Below are positions 40,576 through 49,379 of a stretch of 49,379 bases of DNA, one piece after another. A model generated the notes under the pieces. That model was not told the origin of the DNA and made no database searches. It saw only the letters and a program-made list of their open reading frames with translations. The DNA comes from Gammaproteobacteria bacterium (lineage in GTDB: Bacteria; Pseudomonadota; Gammaproteobacteria; Thiohalobacterales; Thiohalobacteraceae), in the NCBI GenBank assembly GCA_002699185.1, contig PABG01000041.1, forward strand, positions 1 to 49,379, written 5' to 3'. The stretch's first letter is position 1. Every line of letters starts with the position of its first letter. A program made the translations under genes and the position numbers.

Positions 40576-41061
40576 TCAGTCCCAACTCGGCCAGGGGTGT
40601 TCCGCCAGATAGACGTTGTAGTAGCGTGGATCGTCGGAGACATCGGCCCCGGCCCAGTCCGGCAGCGTGAACGCCTCGTCCTCGGCCTGCAGCTCGATCT
40701 CGGCCACCACCAGCCCGGCGTTGTCGCCCTCGAACACATCCACCTCCCACACATGCCCGGCCACCGGGACATGGTAACGGGTCTTCTCCACCAGTCGGCC
40801 CAGGGAAAGCCGGTCCAGCATCTCCTCCGCCTCGGCCAGCGGGATGGCGTATTCGTACTCCAGCCGCCGCACGCCCAGCTCGGCGCTCTTGATATTGAGC
40901 CAGGCCTTGTCACCCGCGGTGCGCACCCGTACCGAGGCCTTGACGTCGGACTCGCCGATCACCCGGGTCAGATAGCCCTGACGGTAGCGCACGCCGGCAT
41001 CGGCCTGTTCACGCCAGGCGTCGGAGGTGACCAGGAATTTGCGTTCGATTTCGATAGCCAT
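40576..41061 (-). CDS. CYTH-domain protein (triphosphate tunnel metalloenzyme family)
   Basis: MAIEIERKFLV; VRVRTAGDKAWLNIKSAELGVRRLEYEYAIPLAEAEEML. Confidence 0.92.
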   Translation of the reverse strand: MAIEIERKFLVTSDAWREQADAGVRYRQGYLTRVIGESDVKASVRVRTAGDKAWLNIKSAELGVRRLEYEYAIPLAEAEEMLDRLSLGRLVEKTRYHVPVAGHVWEVDVFEGDNAGLVVAEIELQAEDEAFTLPDWAGADVSDDPRYYNVYLAEHPWPSWD

Positions 41062-41110
41062 ATTGATGCAGCTTTCAGATGTCGGGGTCTCTCTGCGTCA
41101 GCAGGCAATA

Positions 41111-41288
41111 ACGCAAAGGTCGCAAAGGCGCAGAGAACGCAATTTGTCCGTCATTGCGAGCGCAGCGTGGCAATCTCGTAATGTGGAGGTCTCCGGTGAG
41201 AGATTGCCGCGGCGCTTCGCGCCTCGCAATGACGGAACAATAATAATCCTCGCTTTCTCTGGGTCTCTGCGTCCTCTGCGTTTGCGTC
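41111..41288. repeat. Family F inverted repeat enclosing family A copy A5
   Basis: acgcaaaggtcgcaaaggcgcagagaacgc ... tctctgcgtcctctgcgtttgcgt. Confidence 0.82.
41149..41234. repeat. Family A doublet, copy A5, nested inside family F repeat
   Basis: cgtcattgcgagcgcagcgtggcaatctcg ... gagattgccgcggcgcttcgcgcctcgcaatgacg. Confidence 0.88.
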
Positions 41289-41310
41289 ACCCAGGTATCA
41301 AGTGACCGCC

Positions 41311-41571
41311 TCAAGACTCCCCGGCCGCCGCCCGGATGGCCCGCGCCAGTTCGGCCAGCGCCGGGTCGGCCGGCGGCTGGCGGCCCATGAGGATTTCCAG
41401 CAGCACCTGATCCGGATATTCCAGCAGCTGTTCCAGCCGGGCCAGGGCCGCCGGCTCCAGTTCGGCATAGTGCGCCTCGACGTAGGCCAGCAGCATCAGG
41501 TCAAGCTCGCGCATGCCGCGTCGGCACTGCCACTTCAGCCGCGCGCGGCGGTTGTCGGATTCCGTCATCAC
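41311..41571 (-). CDS. sdhE: SdhE-family FAD assembly factor
   Basis: RRARLKWQCRRGMRELDLMLLAYVEAHYAELEPAALARLEQLLEYPDQVLLEILMG. Confidence 0.93.
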   Translation of the reverse strand: MMTESDNRRARLKWQCRRGMRELDLMLLAYVEAHYAELEPAALARLEQLLEYPDQVLLEILMGRQPPADPALAELARAIRAAAGES

Positions 41572-41583
41572 TCTACCGTTGCG

Positions 41584-41665
41584 CAGGATGGGTGAAGGCG
41601 CACGGCGCCGTAACCCATCGACTGGCAGGGCGATGATGGGTTGCGCTTCGCTCCACCCATCCTAC
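41584..41665. repeat. Family C doublet, copy C4, between sdhB and sdhE
   Basis: caggatgggtgaaggcgcacggcgccgtaacccatc ... gatgggttgcgcttcgctccacccatcctac. Confidence 0.88.
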
Positions 41666-41696
41666 CTGCTTCCGTGTGATTCAACGGCCATGAGAA

Positions 41697-42398
41697 CTAC
41701 AACGACCGTTTGAGCATGAGTTCCTTGATGTGGCCGATGGCGCGAGTGGGGTTCAACCCCTTGGGACAGACCTCCACGCAGTTCATGATGGTGTGGCAGC
41801 GAAACAGCTTGAAGGGCCCGTCCAGGGCGTCCAGGCGCTCGTCGGTCGCCTGGTCGCGGCTGTCGGCGAGGAAACGCCAGGATTGCAGCAGCGCAGCCGG
41901 ACCCAGGAACTTGTCCGGGTTCCACCAGAAGGATGGGCAGGAGGTCGAACAGCAGGCGCAGAGGATGCACTCGTACAGGCCGTCCAGCCGTTCGCGCTCC
42001 GCCGGGCTCTGGAGCCGTTCGACCTCGGGCTCGGGGTCCTCGTTGATCAGCCAGGGTCTGGCCGCGCGGTACTGCTGATAGAAGGGCTCCAGATCCACGA
42101 TCAGGTCGCGCACCACCGGCATCCCCGGCAGCGGCCGCAGCGTCACCGGCTGCCTGAGTTCCTTGAGGGGTGTGATGCAGGCCAGGCCGTTGCGGCCGTT
42201 GATGTTCATGGCGTCCGAACCGCACACCCCCTCCTGACAGGAGCGGCGGAAGCTGAGGGTATCGTCCTGCGCCTTCAGTAACAGCAGGGCATCGAGCAGC
42301 ATCATGCCGGGCCTGACCTCCGACTCCGGGAGATCGAAGTCCTGCATCCAGGGCTTGCCGTCGGTATCCGGATTGTAGCGATAAATGGAAAATCGCAT
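41697..42398 (-). CDS. sdhB: succinate dehydrogenase iron-sulfur subunit
   Basis: [23 protein letters not shown]...FRRSCQEGVCGSDAMNINGRNGLACITPL; start inside ORF 41697..43001. Confidence 0.95.
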   Translation of the reverse strand: MRFSIYRYNPDTDGKPWMQDFDLPESEVRPGMMLLDALLLLKAQDDTLSFRRSCQEGVCGSDAMNINGRNGLACITPLKELRQPVTLRPLPGMPVVRDLIVDLEPFYQQYRAARPWLINEDPEPEVERLQSPAERERLDGLYECILCACCSTSCPSFWWNPDKFLGPAALLQSWRFLADSRDQATDERLDALDGPFKLFRCHTIMNCVEVCPKGLNPTRAIGHIKELMLKRSL

Positions 42399-44164
42399 CA
42401 GTAGACGCGCTCCTTGGGCGGAAAGGTGTCGACGCTCAGCGGTTTGATGCGTACCGGTTTGAAGTCCACCCGCTGATCCTGCTTGTAGAACAGTGAATGC
42501 TTGAGCCAGTGGTTGTCGTCGCGCTCGGGGTGATCGATGCGCGAATGCGCGCCGCGGCTCTCGCGTCGCTCCAGCGCCGAGCACACGGTGGCCAGTGCCA
42601 CGTCCATCAGGTTCTCCAGTTCCAGCGCCTCGATGCGGGCCGTGTTGAAGACCTTGCTGTGATCGTCGATGCCGGCATCGGCCAGGCGCGTCTGCAGGGC
42701 CAGCACCCGGTCCACGCCTTCGCGCAGTACCTCCTCGGTGCGGAAGACGCCGCAGTAATCCTCCATCGTCCTCTGCAGTTCGCTGCGAATGCTGCTGACC
42801 CGCTCGCCCCCGGCCGGCCGGTCCCAGCGGGCCAGTCGCTCCAGCGCCCGGTCCACGCTGTCCTGATTGAGCGGGCGGTGGTAGCGGTGCTCGGCCAGGA
42901 ACTCGATGATGTGGTTGGCCGCGGCGCGGCCGAACACCAGGATGTCCAGCAGCGAGTTGCCGCCCAGGCGGTTGGCGCCGTGCACCGACACGCAGGCGCA
43001 CTCGCCGGCGGCGTACAGGCCCTGCACCGGCTCCTCCGGCCCGTGGTGCTCGGGGGCGACCACCTGGCCGGTACGATTGGTCGGAATCCCGCCCATGGTG
43101 TAGTGCGCGGTGGGATAGACCGGGATGGGTTCGTGCGCCGGGTCGATGTGCAGGAAGGTCTTCACCGTATCGCGGATACCGGGCAGGCGCTTGGCCACCA
43201 CCTCCTCGCCCAGGTGATCCAGCTTGAGCAGCACATGGTCCTTGTCGGGGCCGCAGCCGCGGCCTTCGCGCACCTCGGTGGCGATGGCCCGGCTGACCAC
43301 GTCACGGCTGGCCAGATCCTTCACCCTGGGCGCATAGCGCTCCATGAAGCGTTCGCCGTCGCCGTTGAGCAGGTAGCCGCCCTCCCCGCGCGCGCCCTCG
43401 GTGATCAGCATGCCCTTGCCGGCGATCCCGGTGGGATGGAACTGGAAGAACTCCATGTCCTGCAGCGGAATGCCGGCGCGCAGGGCCATGGCCATGCCGT
43501 CGCCGGTGTTGATCAGGGCATTGGTGTTGGTGCGGAACAGCTGCCCGGCTCCGCCGGTGGCCAGCAGCGTGGTCTTGGCCTCGATGATAATGGGCTCACC
43601 GGTGGCGATGTCCAAGGCCACCGCACCCAGCACGGCGCCCTCCTCCGGATCCTGGATCAGATCGAGGGCGAAATATTCGTCGAAGAAATGGGTACGGGCA
43701 CGAATGTTCTGCTGATACAGCGAATGCAGGATGGCATGTCCGGTGCGGTCGGCCGCGGCACAGGTGCGCGCGGCCTGCTCGCCGCCGAAGTTGCGGCTCT
43801 GGCCGCCGAAGGCGCGCTGGTAGATACGGCCGTTGTCCAGCCGCGAGAAGGGCACGCCCATGTGGTCGAGTTCGTAGACCACCCTTGGGGCGGCGCGGCA
43901 CATGTACTCGATGGCATCCTGGTCGCCCAGGTAGTCGCTGCCCTTGACGGTATCGAACATGTGCCAGTGCCAGTTGTCCGGCAGCACATTGGCCAGCGCG
44001 GCGTTGACCCCGCCCTGGGCGGCCACAGTGTGCGAACGGGTGGGAAAGACCTTGGACACCACCGCCACATGGGCCTCGGCCCTTGAGAGCTGCAGCGCCG
44101 CCCGCAGACCGCCGCCACCGGCACCGATGATCAGGGCATCGAATTTGCGCACAGGAAGATTCAT
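42398..44164 (-). CDS. sdhA: succinate dehydrogenase flavoprotein subunit
   Basis: [45 protein letters not shown]; start inside ORF 42398..44785. Confidence 0.96.
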   Translation of the reverse strand: MNLPVRKFDALIIGAGGGGLRAALQLSRAEAHVAVVSKVFPTRSHTVAAQGGVNAALANVLPDNWHWHMFDTVKGSDYLGDQDAIEYMCRAAPRVVYELDHMGVPFSRLDNGRIYQRAFGGQSRNFGGEQAARTCAAADRTGHAILHSLYQQNIRARTHFFDEYFALDLIQDPEEGAVLGAVALDIATGEPIIIEAKTTLLATGGAGQLFRTNTNALINTGDGMAMALRAGIPLQDMEFFQFHPTGIAGKGMLITEGARGEGGYLLNGDGERFMERYAPRVKDLASRDVVSRAIATEVREGRGCGPDKDHVLLKLDHLGEEVVAKRLPGIRDTVKTFLHIDPAHEPIPVYPTAHYTMGGIPTNRTGQVVAPEHHGPEEPVQGLYAAGECACVSVHGANRLGGNSLLDILVFGRAAANHIIEFLAEHRYHRPLNQDSVDRALERLARWDRPAGGERVSSIRSELQRTMEDYCGVFRTEEVLREGVDRVLALQTRLADAGIDDHSKVFNTARIEALELENLMDVALATVCSALERRESRGAHSRIDHPERDDNHWLKHSLFYKQDQRVDFKPVRIKPLSVDTFPPKERVY

Positions 44165-44502
44165 TGTCCCACCACCGAAAACACCACCCGCAGCGACCAC
44201 AGCCCGGTCCCGCCCAACACCAGTGCGACCAGCGCCATCAGACTCACCCGCACGCCGGTATGGCGCACATAGTCCATGATCACGTCGCGCACCCCGACCC
44301 AGGCATGGATCAGCAGGGTGACGATGAACAGGGCCGTGGCCAGGTTGGGCAGCGGCGCGGCGAGCCAGGCCTGCCACTGGGCGTGGCTGTGCAACGGCTG
44401 CCACAGGAACCAGACCCCGGTCACCAGGATATAGAGGGCGATATAGGCGGCCGTGAAGCGCTGCAGCAGCCAGGCCCGCAGGCCGTGCGCCTGACGGCTC
44501 AC
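44161..44502 (-). CDS. sdhD: succinate dehydrogenase membrane anchor subunit
   Basis: [20 protein letters not shown]...[14 protein letters not shown]. Confidence 0.92.
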   Translation of the reverse strand: MSRQAHGLRAWLLQRFTAAYIALYILVTGVWFLWQPLHSHAQWQAWLAAPLPNLATALFIVTLLIHAWVGVRDVIMDYVRHTGVRVSLMALVALVLGGTGLWSLRVVFSVVGQ

Positions 44503-44876
44503 AGCAGCCCCCCGACGAACAGCAGCGCGGCCAGCGGCGCGGCCAGGGTCGCCACCCAGGCCATGCGCCGGGCCGACGTCCGTTCCATGCCCAGGTCCAG
44601 ATCCAGCAACAGGAAGCGGATGCCGGCGAACAGGTGGTGAAAGACGATCCAGGCCAGCACCAGCAGTGCCACCTGCCCGGCCGCACCCTCGAGCCAGCCG
44701 GCAGCGCGCGCGTAACCGGCCGGACCGCGCAGCGACAGTTCCAGCAGCCAGGCGGCCATGGGCAACAGCAGGAAAAGCAGCACACCGGTCAGGCGGTGCA
44801 GGATGGAGGTCACTGCGCCGATGGGCTGACGGATCAGCAGCAGGTTGAGGAATCTGGGGCGTGCGTCGTGAGGCAT
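44499..44876 (-). CDS. sdhC: succinate dehydrogenase cytochrome b556 subunit
   Basis: [39 protein letters not shown]...[14 protein letters not shown]. Confidence 0.93.
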   Translation of the reverse strand: MPHDARPRFLNLLLIRQPIGAVTSILHRLTGVLLFLLLPMAAWLLELSLRGPAGYARAAGWLEGAAGQVALLVLAWIVFHHLFAGIRFLLLDLDLGMERTSARRMAWVATLAAPLAALLFVGGLL

Positions 44877-44973
44877 GGATTGCAACTTTTTGGGAAATTT
44901 ATAGCATTGCACCCTGGAAATTGCCATAAGAGTATCATTAAGGGATCTCTGACTTAGAATGGCACTTGGTTAG

Positions 44974-45076
44974 CGTCATTGCGAGCACCCAGAGGGCATA
45001 AACGAAGCGTGGCAATCTCGTACTGCAGAATCAATCGGTTGGAGATTGCCACGTCGCTTCGCTCCTCGCAATGACG
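44974..45076. repeat. Family A doublet, copy A6
   Basis: cgtcattgcgagcacccagagggcataaacgaagcgtggcaatctcg ... ggagattgccacgtcgcttcgctcctcgcaatgacg. Confidence 0.88.
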
Positions 45077-45227
45077 TAATTAACCAGAGGTTCCTTAATC
45101 CGCCACGGTGCGCCAGACTGCGGGATTCATGCCGGATTTCCCTGCATTCCCTGCCTGAGATTGACGGCGACGCGCGGGAAATGATACTCAACGAGGCTGT
45201 CCATCAGGCCGCGGAGCGGATGCGATC

Positions 45228-46283
45228 ATGAAACAGCAGTGGAAGAATTTTCTCGAGGCCAATGGCGCCGAGTTCGACGACAACGGCGTGGTGACCAGCT
45301 TCGGCAGCCCCCGGCGCGAACTGAGCGTGGCCCTGACCGGCAATGTCTTCGCCGATCTGTCGGACATCGCCGTCATCGCTGCCCACGGCAGAGACGTCCA
45401 GTCCTTCCTCCAGGGCCAGTTCAGCAACGACATCACCAATGTCAGCGCCTCGCGCAGCCAGCTGTCCTCCTACTGTACGCCCAAGGGCCGGATGCTGGCC
45501 AATTTCCGGCTGTTCGCGCGCGACGACGGCGTCTATATCGCCCTGCCCGCGGCGCTCAGCGAAACCTTCCTGCAACGGCTGCGCATGTTCGTGCTGATGG
45601 CGGACGTCACCCTGGAAGACGTCAGCGAGAACTTCATTCACCTGGGGGTGTCAGGTCCCGATGCCGCTTCCGAACTGGAAGCCATACTGGGCGAGGTGCC
45701 GCAATCAGTCGACGATGCCCTGACCCGGGACGGCTGCACCCTGATCCGCACGCCGGGCATGCATCCCCGCTTCGAGGTCTTCGGCTCGCTCGACTGCATG
45801 CAGAAACTGTGGGAGGCGCTCAATGTGCGCTGCGCCCCCGTCGGCCAGCCCGCCTGGGGGCTGCTGCGGGTGATGGCCGGCGTGCCTATGATCCAGCCGG
45901 GGACCAGCGAGGCCTTCGTGCCGCAGATGGCCAACATGGAACTGGTCAACGGCGTCAACTTCAAGAAGGGCTGTTACCCGGGCCAGGAAGTGGTGGCGCG
46001 CATGCAGTATCTGGGCAAGCTCAAGCGCCGCATGTACCTCGGCCGGATCGCCATGGAACCGCCGCCGGAACCCGGCACTGAACTGTTCACTGCGGACCGG
46101 CCCGATCAGAGCGTGGGCCGCATCGTCGAAGCCTATCCGCACCCCGATGGCGGCTGCATGGCGCTGGCGGTGACGCAGATCGAGAGCATGCGTCAGGGGG
46201 AGGTGCGCCTGGGCGCGGCCGACGGGCCGCTGTTCGAGCCGGCCGAACTGCCCTACGACCTGCCGGAGATCGCTTCCGGCTGA
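45228..46283 (+). CDS. ygfZ: folate-binding tRNA-modifying/Fe-S protein YgfZ
   Basis: FLQGQFSNDITNVSASRSQLSSYCTPKGRMLANFRLF; ELVNGVNFKKGCYPGQEVVARMQYLGKLKRRMY. Confidence 0.95.
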   Translation: MKQQWKNFLEANGAEFDDNGVVTSFGSPRRELSVALTGNVFADLSDIAVIAAHGRDVQSFLQGQFSNDITNVSASRSQLSSYCTPKGRMLANFRLFARDDGVYIALPAALSETFLQRLRMFVLMADVTLEDVSENFIHLGVSGPDAASELEAILGEVPQSVDDALTRDGCTLIRTPGMHPRFEVFGSLDCMQKLWEALNVRCAPVGQPAWGLLRVMAGVPMIQPGTSEAFVPQMANMELVNGVNFKKGCYPGQEVVARMQYLGKLKRRMYLGRIAMEPPPEPGTELFTADRPDQSVGRIVEAYPHPDGGCMALAVTQIESMRQGEVRLGAADGPLFEPAELPYDLPEIASG

Positions 46284-46292
46284 GGCGGAAAT

Positions 46293-46439
46293 AACGCAGA
46301 GGTCGCAAAGGCGCGGAGGCGCAAAGGAGTATTATCGCCGTGTCGCCTCGCTACGCTCGCGACAAGAACAACCCAAGAGTTGGCACTTTTACAATTATGA
46401 GTAACTCTGCGTCTCCGCGCCTCTGCGGCCTCTGCGTTG
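46293..46439. repeat. Family F inverted repeat
   Basis: aacgcagaggtcgcaaaggcgcggaggcgc ... gcgtctccgcgcctctgcggcctctgcgtt. Confidence 0.87.
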
Positions 46440-46468
46440 CATGTCGCAGACGTTCAGCGAGGATCGCC

Positions 46469-48400
46469 CTACTCCAGCCAGCCGTGGTGGCGGATCTTCG
46501 CCTCCAGTTCATCCGGCGGCATCGCGTGTCCGAAATGGAAGCCCTGGGCGATGTCGCAGCCCAGGGCCTTGAGCCGGTTCAGTACGCGGGCATTCTCCAC
46601 GCCCTCGGCCACCACCGACAGGCCCAGGTTGTGGGCCAGATCGATGGTGGAATGCACGATCACCAGGTCATCGGGGTTGTGTTCCATTTCGATGACGAAG
46701 GAACGGTCGATCTTGAGTTCGCTGACAGGCAGGCGCTTGAGCCGGCTGAGCGAGGAATGGCCGGTGCCGAAATCGTCAATCGAGAAGGACACGCCGCGGC
46801 GCTGCAGCCGCAGCAGGGTCTGGCTCAGCCGGCCGTAGTCGCTCAGGAACAGATTCTCCGTGATCTCCAGCATCAACCGGCCTTCCAGCCCCCACCTGTC
46901 CAGCAGGGTTTCGAGTTCGTCCGGGAAGGCCGGATTGAGCAGGCTGTGCACGGACAGGTTGACCGAGACCGTGAAATCATAACCCTGGTCACGCCAGCGC
47001 GCGGCCTGCTCCACCGCCGTGGACAACGCCCATTGATTGAAGGCCGAGATCAACCGCGACTGCTCGAGGGAATGCACGAAGGCGGTGGGTGAGATCAGGC
47101 CGCGTTCGGGCTGCGGCCAGCGGGCCAGAGCCTCCACACCGACCAGCCGGCCGCTGCGGATATCCAGCTTGGGCTGGTACTCCAGCCGGAACTGCTGTTC
47201 ATTGAGCGCGCGGCGCAGATCCCCGAGCAGGATCAGCTGCTGCGGACTGTAGCTGTCGTCGCTGGCATCGTACACCGCCAGGCTCTGCTTGCTGGACTTG
47301 GCCTGATACATGGCCATGTCGGCGTGACGCAGCAGGGTGGTCATGTCCCGGCCGTGGTCGGGGTAAACCGCGATGCCGATGCTCGCCGTCATGGACAGGC
47401 TGTGACCGTCGAGTTCGAAACTCGAGTCCAGCGACCGCAGCAGGCTGCCGGCAATCTCGGCGGCCTTGGCCTCGTCGGCATTGGGCAGCAGCAGACCGAA
47501 TTCATCCCCGCCCAGGCGCCCGACGGTGTCGGAGTAGCGGGTAATCTCGCCGAAGCGCTCGCTGACCAGCTTGAGCAGGCGGTCGCCGAATTCGTGGCCG
47601 AAGGTGTCATTGACCTCCTTGAACTGGTCCAGGTCGAGCAGCAGGATGGCCAGCGGCTGGGCGATCACGCCGGCCACGGTCAGCCCCTGCTGGATGCGGT
47701 CGCGGAACAGGGTGCGGTTGGGCAGTCCGGTCAGTTCGTCGTACAGCGACAGGTATTCCAGTTCGCGGTTGGCCGTGACCAGGGCCTCGTTGAGTTGCTG
47801 CAGCTGCTGCTGATAGCGCTCGGCATCCTGGCGGGCGTGTTCCAGCTTCTCGAAGGCCAGGGCGTTTTCCAACGCCACCACGACCTGGGAGGCGAACAGA
47901 CTGAGCAGGTTCAGATCGGCCCGGGTGAAATCCTCGCCGTCGAGCTTGCGCAGGCCGGCCAGGCCGCCGAGGAAGGTGCCCTTGCCGATCAGCGGCACCA
48001 TCAGGACGGTGCCCGCGCGCGCCTCCCAGTGGGTGCGTTCATTCTCGTCCAGTTCATCCAGCACACCGCGCCACCAGGGCTTCTTGTTGCGCCAGACCCA
48101 GCCGCAGATCCCCTGATTGATGGGCAGGCTCTCGCCCACGGCTTCCTGAGCATATTCCCCGGAACCGGCCTCGTAGGTGTAGTGGGTGCGTTCGGCATTG
48201 AGCACCGGGACCAGAACGGTCTCGGCCTGGATGATCTCACGGGCCCGGTCGGCGATCAGCTGCAGTACCAGAGCCGGATCCCGCTCACGGCCCACGGCCA
48301 GGGCGGTTTCCTTCAGCAGTTCGAGTTCGTATTCCCGCTGGCGCAGGCTGTTGCGCAGCGCCTCGGTTTCCGGGTCCGAGCGCCGGGTCGGGTTTCCCAT
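46469..48400 (-). CDS. GAF-GGDEF-EAL cyclic-di-GMP signalling protein
   Basis: RLGGDEFGLLLP; VEALARWPQPERG; IDDFGTGHSSLSRLKRLPVSELKID; N-terminal GAF-like region. Confidence 0.94.
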   Translation of the reverse strand: MGNPTRRSDPETEALRNSLRQREYELELLKETALAVGRERDPALVLQLIADRAREIIQAETVLVPVLNAERTHYTYEAGSGEYAQEAVGESLPINQGICGWVWRNKKPWWRGVLDELDENERTHWEARAGTVLMVPLIGKGTFLGGLAGLRKLDGEDFTRADLNLLSLFASQVVVALENALAFEKLEHARQDAERYQQQLQQLNEALVTANRELEYLSLYDELTGLPNRTLFRDRIQQGLTVAGVIAQPLAILLLDLDQFKEVNDTFGHEFGDRLLKLVSERFGEITRYSDTVGRLGGDEFGLLLPNADEAKAAEIAGSLLRSLDSSFELDGHSLSMTASIGIAVYPDHGRDMTTLLRHADMAMYQAKSSKQSLAVYDASDDSYSPQQLILLGDLRRALNEQQFRLEYQPKLDIRSGRLVGVEALARWPQPERGLISPTAFVHSLEQSRLISAFNQWALSTAVEQAARWRDQGYDFTVSVNLSVHSLLNPAFPDELETLLDRWGLEGRLMLEITENLFLSDYGRLSQTLLRLQRRGVSFSIDDFGTGHSSLSRLKRLPVSELKIDRSFVIEMEHNPDDLVIVHSTIDLAHNLGLSVVAEGVENARVLNRLKALGCDIAQGFHFGHAMPPDELEAKIRHHGWLE

Positions 48401-48570
48401 GAGGCAACCTGTCGTTGTAATTGTAAGCGGCGAAACTTTAACGAAAGTGTTTCGAATATAAGGTATCTATTTATTATTCCTTTAAAAATACCTCTCCTGT
48501 CCCGTATAAGGCCAGATTGCACGGGGGCTGTCAAGTTCTGACGTGAGGCGTTGGACGTGAAATGAACGCG

Positions 48571-48652
48571 TTGGATGGGTGAAGCGCAGCGCAACCCATC
48601 GTGGCGCGGTCAATCGATGGGTTACGGCGTCATACGCCTTCACCCATCCTAC
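48571..48652. repeat. Family C doublet, copy C5
   Basis: ttggatgggtgaagcgcagcgcaacccatc ... gatgggttacggcgtcatacgccttcacccatcctac. Confidence 0.88.
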
Positions 48653-48661
48653 ACAATATTC

Positions 48662-49378
48662 TCACTCCCCCGCTTTCCGCATATGCGGAAACAGCAGCAC
48701 GTCGCGAATGGAGGGCGAATCGGTGAACAACATCACCAGACGGTCGATGCCGATGCCCTCGCCGGCGGTGGGCGGCATGCCGTGTTCCAGCGCGGCAACG
48801 TAATCGGCATCGAAGTGCATGGCCTCCTCGTCGCCGGCCTCCTTCTCCTGGACCTGCTGGCGGAAGCGCTCGGCCTGGTCCTCGGCGTCGTTGAGCTCGG
48901 AGAAGCCGTTGGCGATCTCGCGTCCGCCGACGAAGAACTCGAAGCGGTCGGTGACAAAGGGATCGGCATCGCTGCGGCGGGCCAGCGGCGAGACCTCGGT
49001 GGGATAGGCAGTGATGAAGGTCGGGTCCTTGAGCCGGTGCTCGACCGTCTTCTCGAAGATCTCGATCTGCACCTTGCCCAGGCCGTAGCTGGGCTTCAGG
49101 GGAATCCCCAGAGCCTCGGCGACCTTGCGCGCCTCCTCCAGATTCGTGATCCGGGCCTCGCTGATGTCCGGATTGAAGTGCAGAATGGATTCCTTGACCG
49201 TCATCCGCGCGAAGGGTCGGGAGAAATCATAGCTCTCGCCCTGGTACTCGATCTGCTGGGTACCCAGGATATCGCGCGCCATCTCGCGCAGCAGGGTCTC
49301 GGTCAGATCCATCAGATCGTGGTAGTCGGCATAGGCCTGGTAGAACTCCAGCATGGTGAACTCGGGGTTGTGGCGCGT
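48662..49378 (-). CDS. lysS: lysyl-tRNA synthetase, C-terminal part (5' end beyond window)
   Basis: [25 protein letters not shown]...[35 protein letters not shown]. Confidence 0.95.
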   Translation of the reverse strand, partial: TRHNPEFTMLEFYQAYADYHDLMDLTETLLREMARDILGTQQIEYQGESYDFSRPFARMTVKESILHFNPDISEARITNLEEARKVAEALGIPLKPSYGLGKVQIEIFEKTVEHRLKDPTFITAYPTEVSPLARRSDADPFVTDRFEFFVGGREIANGFSELNDAEDQAERFRQQVQEKEAGDEEAMHFDADYVAALEHGMPPTAGEGIGIDRLVMLFTDSPSIRDVLLFPHMRKAGE

Positions 49379-49379
49379 G

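Overview
The window is a GC-rich, gene-dense bacterial chromosome segment with a gammaproteobacterial-type gene repertoire (cmoA/cmoB, ycgN, mfd-csiV, sdhCDAB-sdhE, ygfZ, nagZ). I call about 47 CDS, two of them truncated at the window edges. Recognisable blocks: an mrp/mnh Na+/H+ antiporter operon (A-B fusion, C, D, E, F, G); an uncharacterised three-gene envelope operon (4617-8370); a PQQ-type sugar dehydrogenase plus Vgb-like propeller pair; two GGDEF-EAL proteins; yffB-dapE; a tatT-dctPQM TRAP operon; cbiX; ycgN-cmoA-cmoB-mfd-csiV; a GNAT-nitrilase fusion, bcp, S-methylthioinosine/MTA phosphorylase and hpt; patatin-mscS; nagZ plus peptide ABC permeases, an L,D-transpeptidase, a substrate-binding protein and a CYTH protein; sdhCDAB-sdhE; ygfZ; and lysS (3' end). 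No rRNA, tRNA, CRISPR array or prophage was found. The most unusual signal is between the genes. From about 11 kb onward the gaps are filled with at least seven families (called A-G here) of inverted-doublet palindromic repeats, several nested in or abutted to each other. One family-A copy is a 404-bp unit in which two perfect 36-bp inverted repeats bracket a frameshifted GIY-YIG nuclease gene. The other family-A copies look like the same termini without the gene. I propose, as inference, a GIY-YIG-linked REPIN/MITE-like mobile element. Families A, B and C share a heterotypic doublet design (one short-loop arm plus one long-loop arm), family B shows coordinated changes in both stem strands, and two repeats appear to supply the translation start region of downstream genes (cmoB, csiV). 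All protein names come from reading translations; no database search was run.
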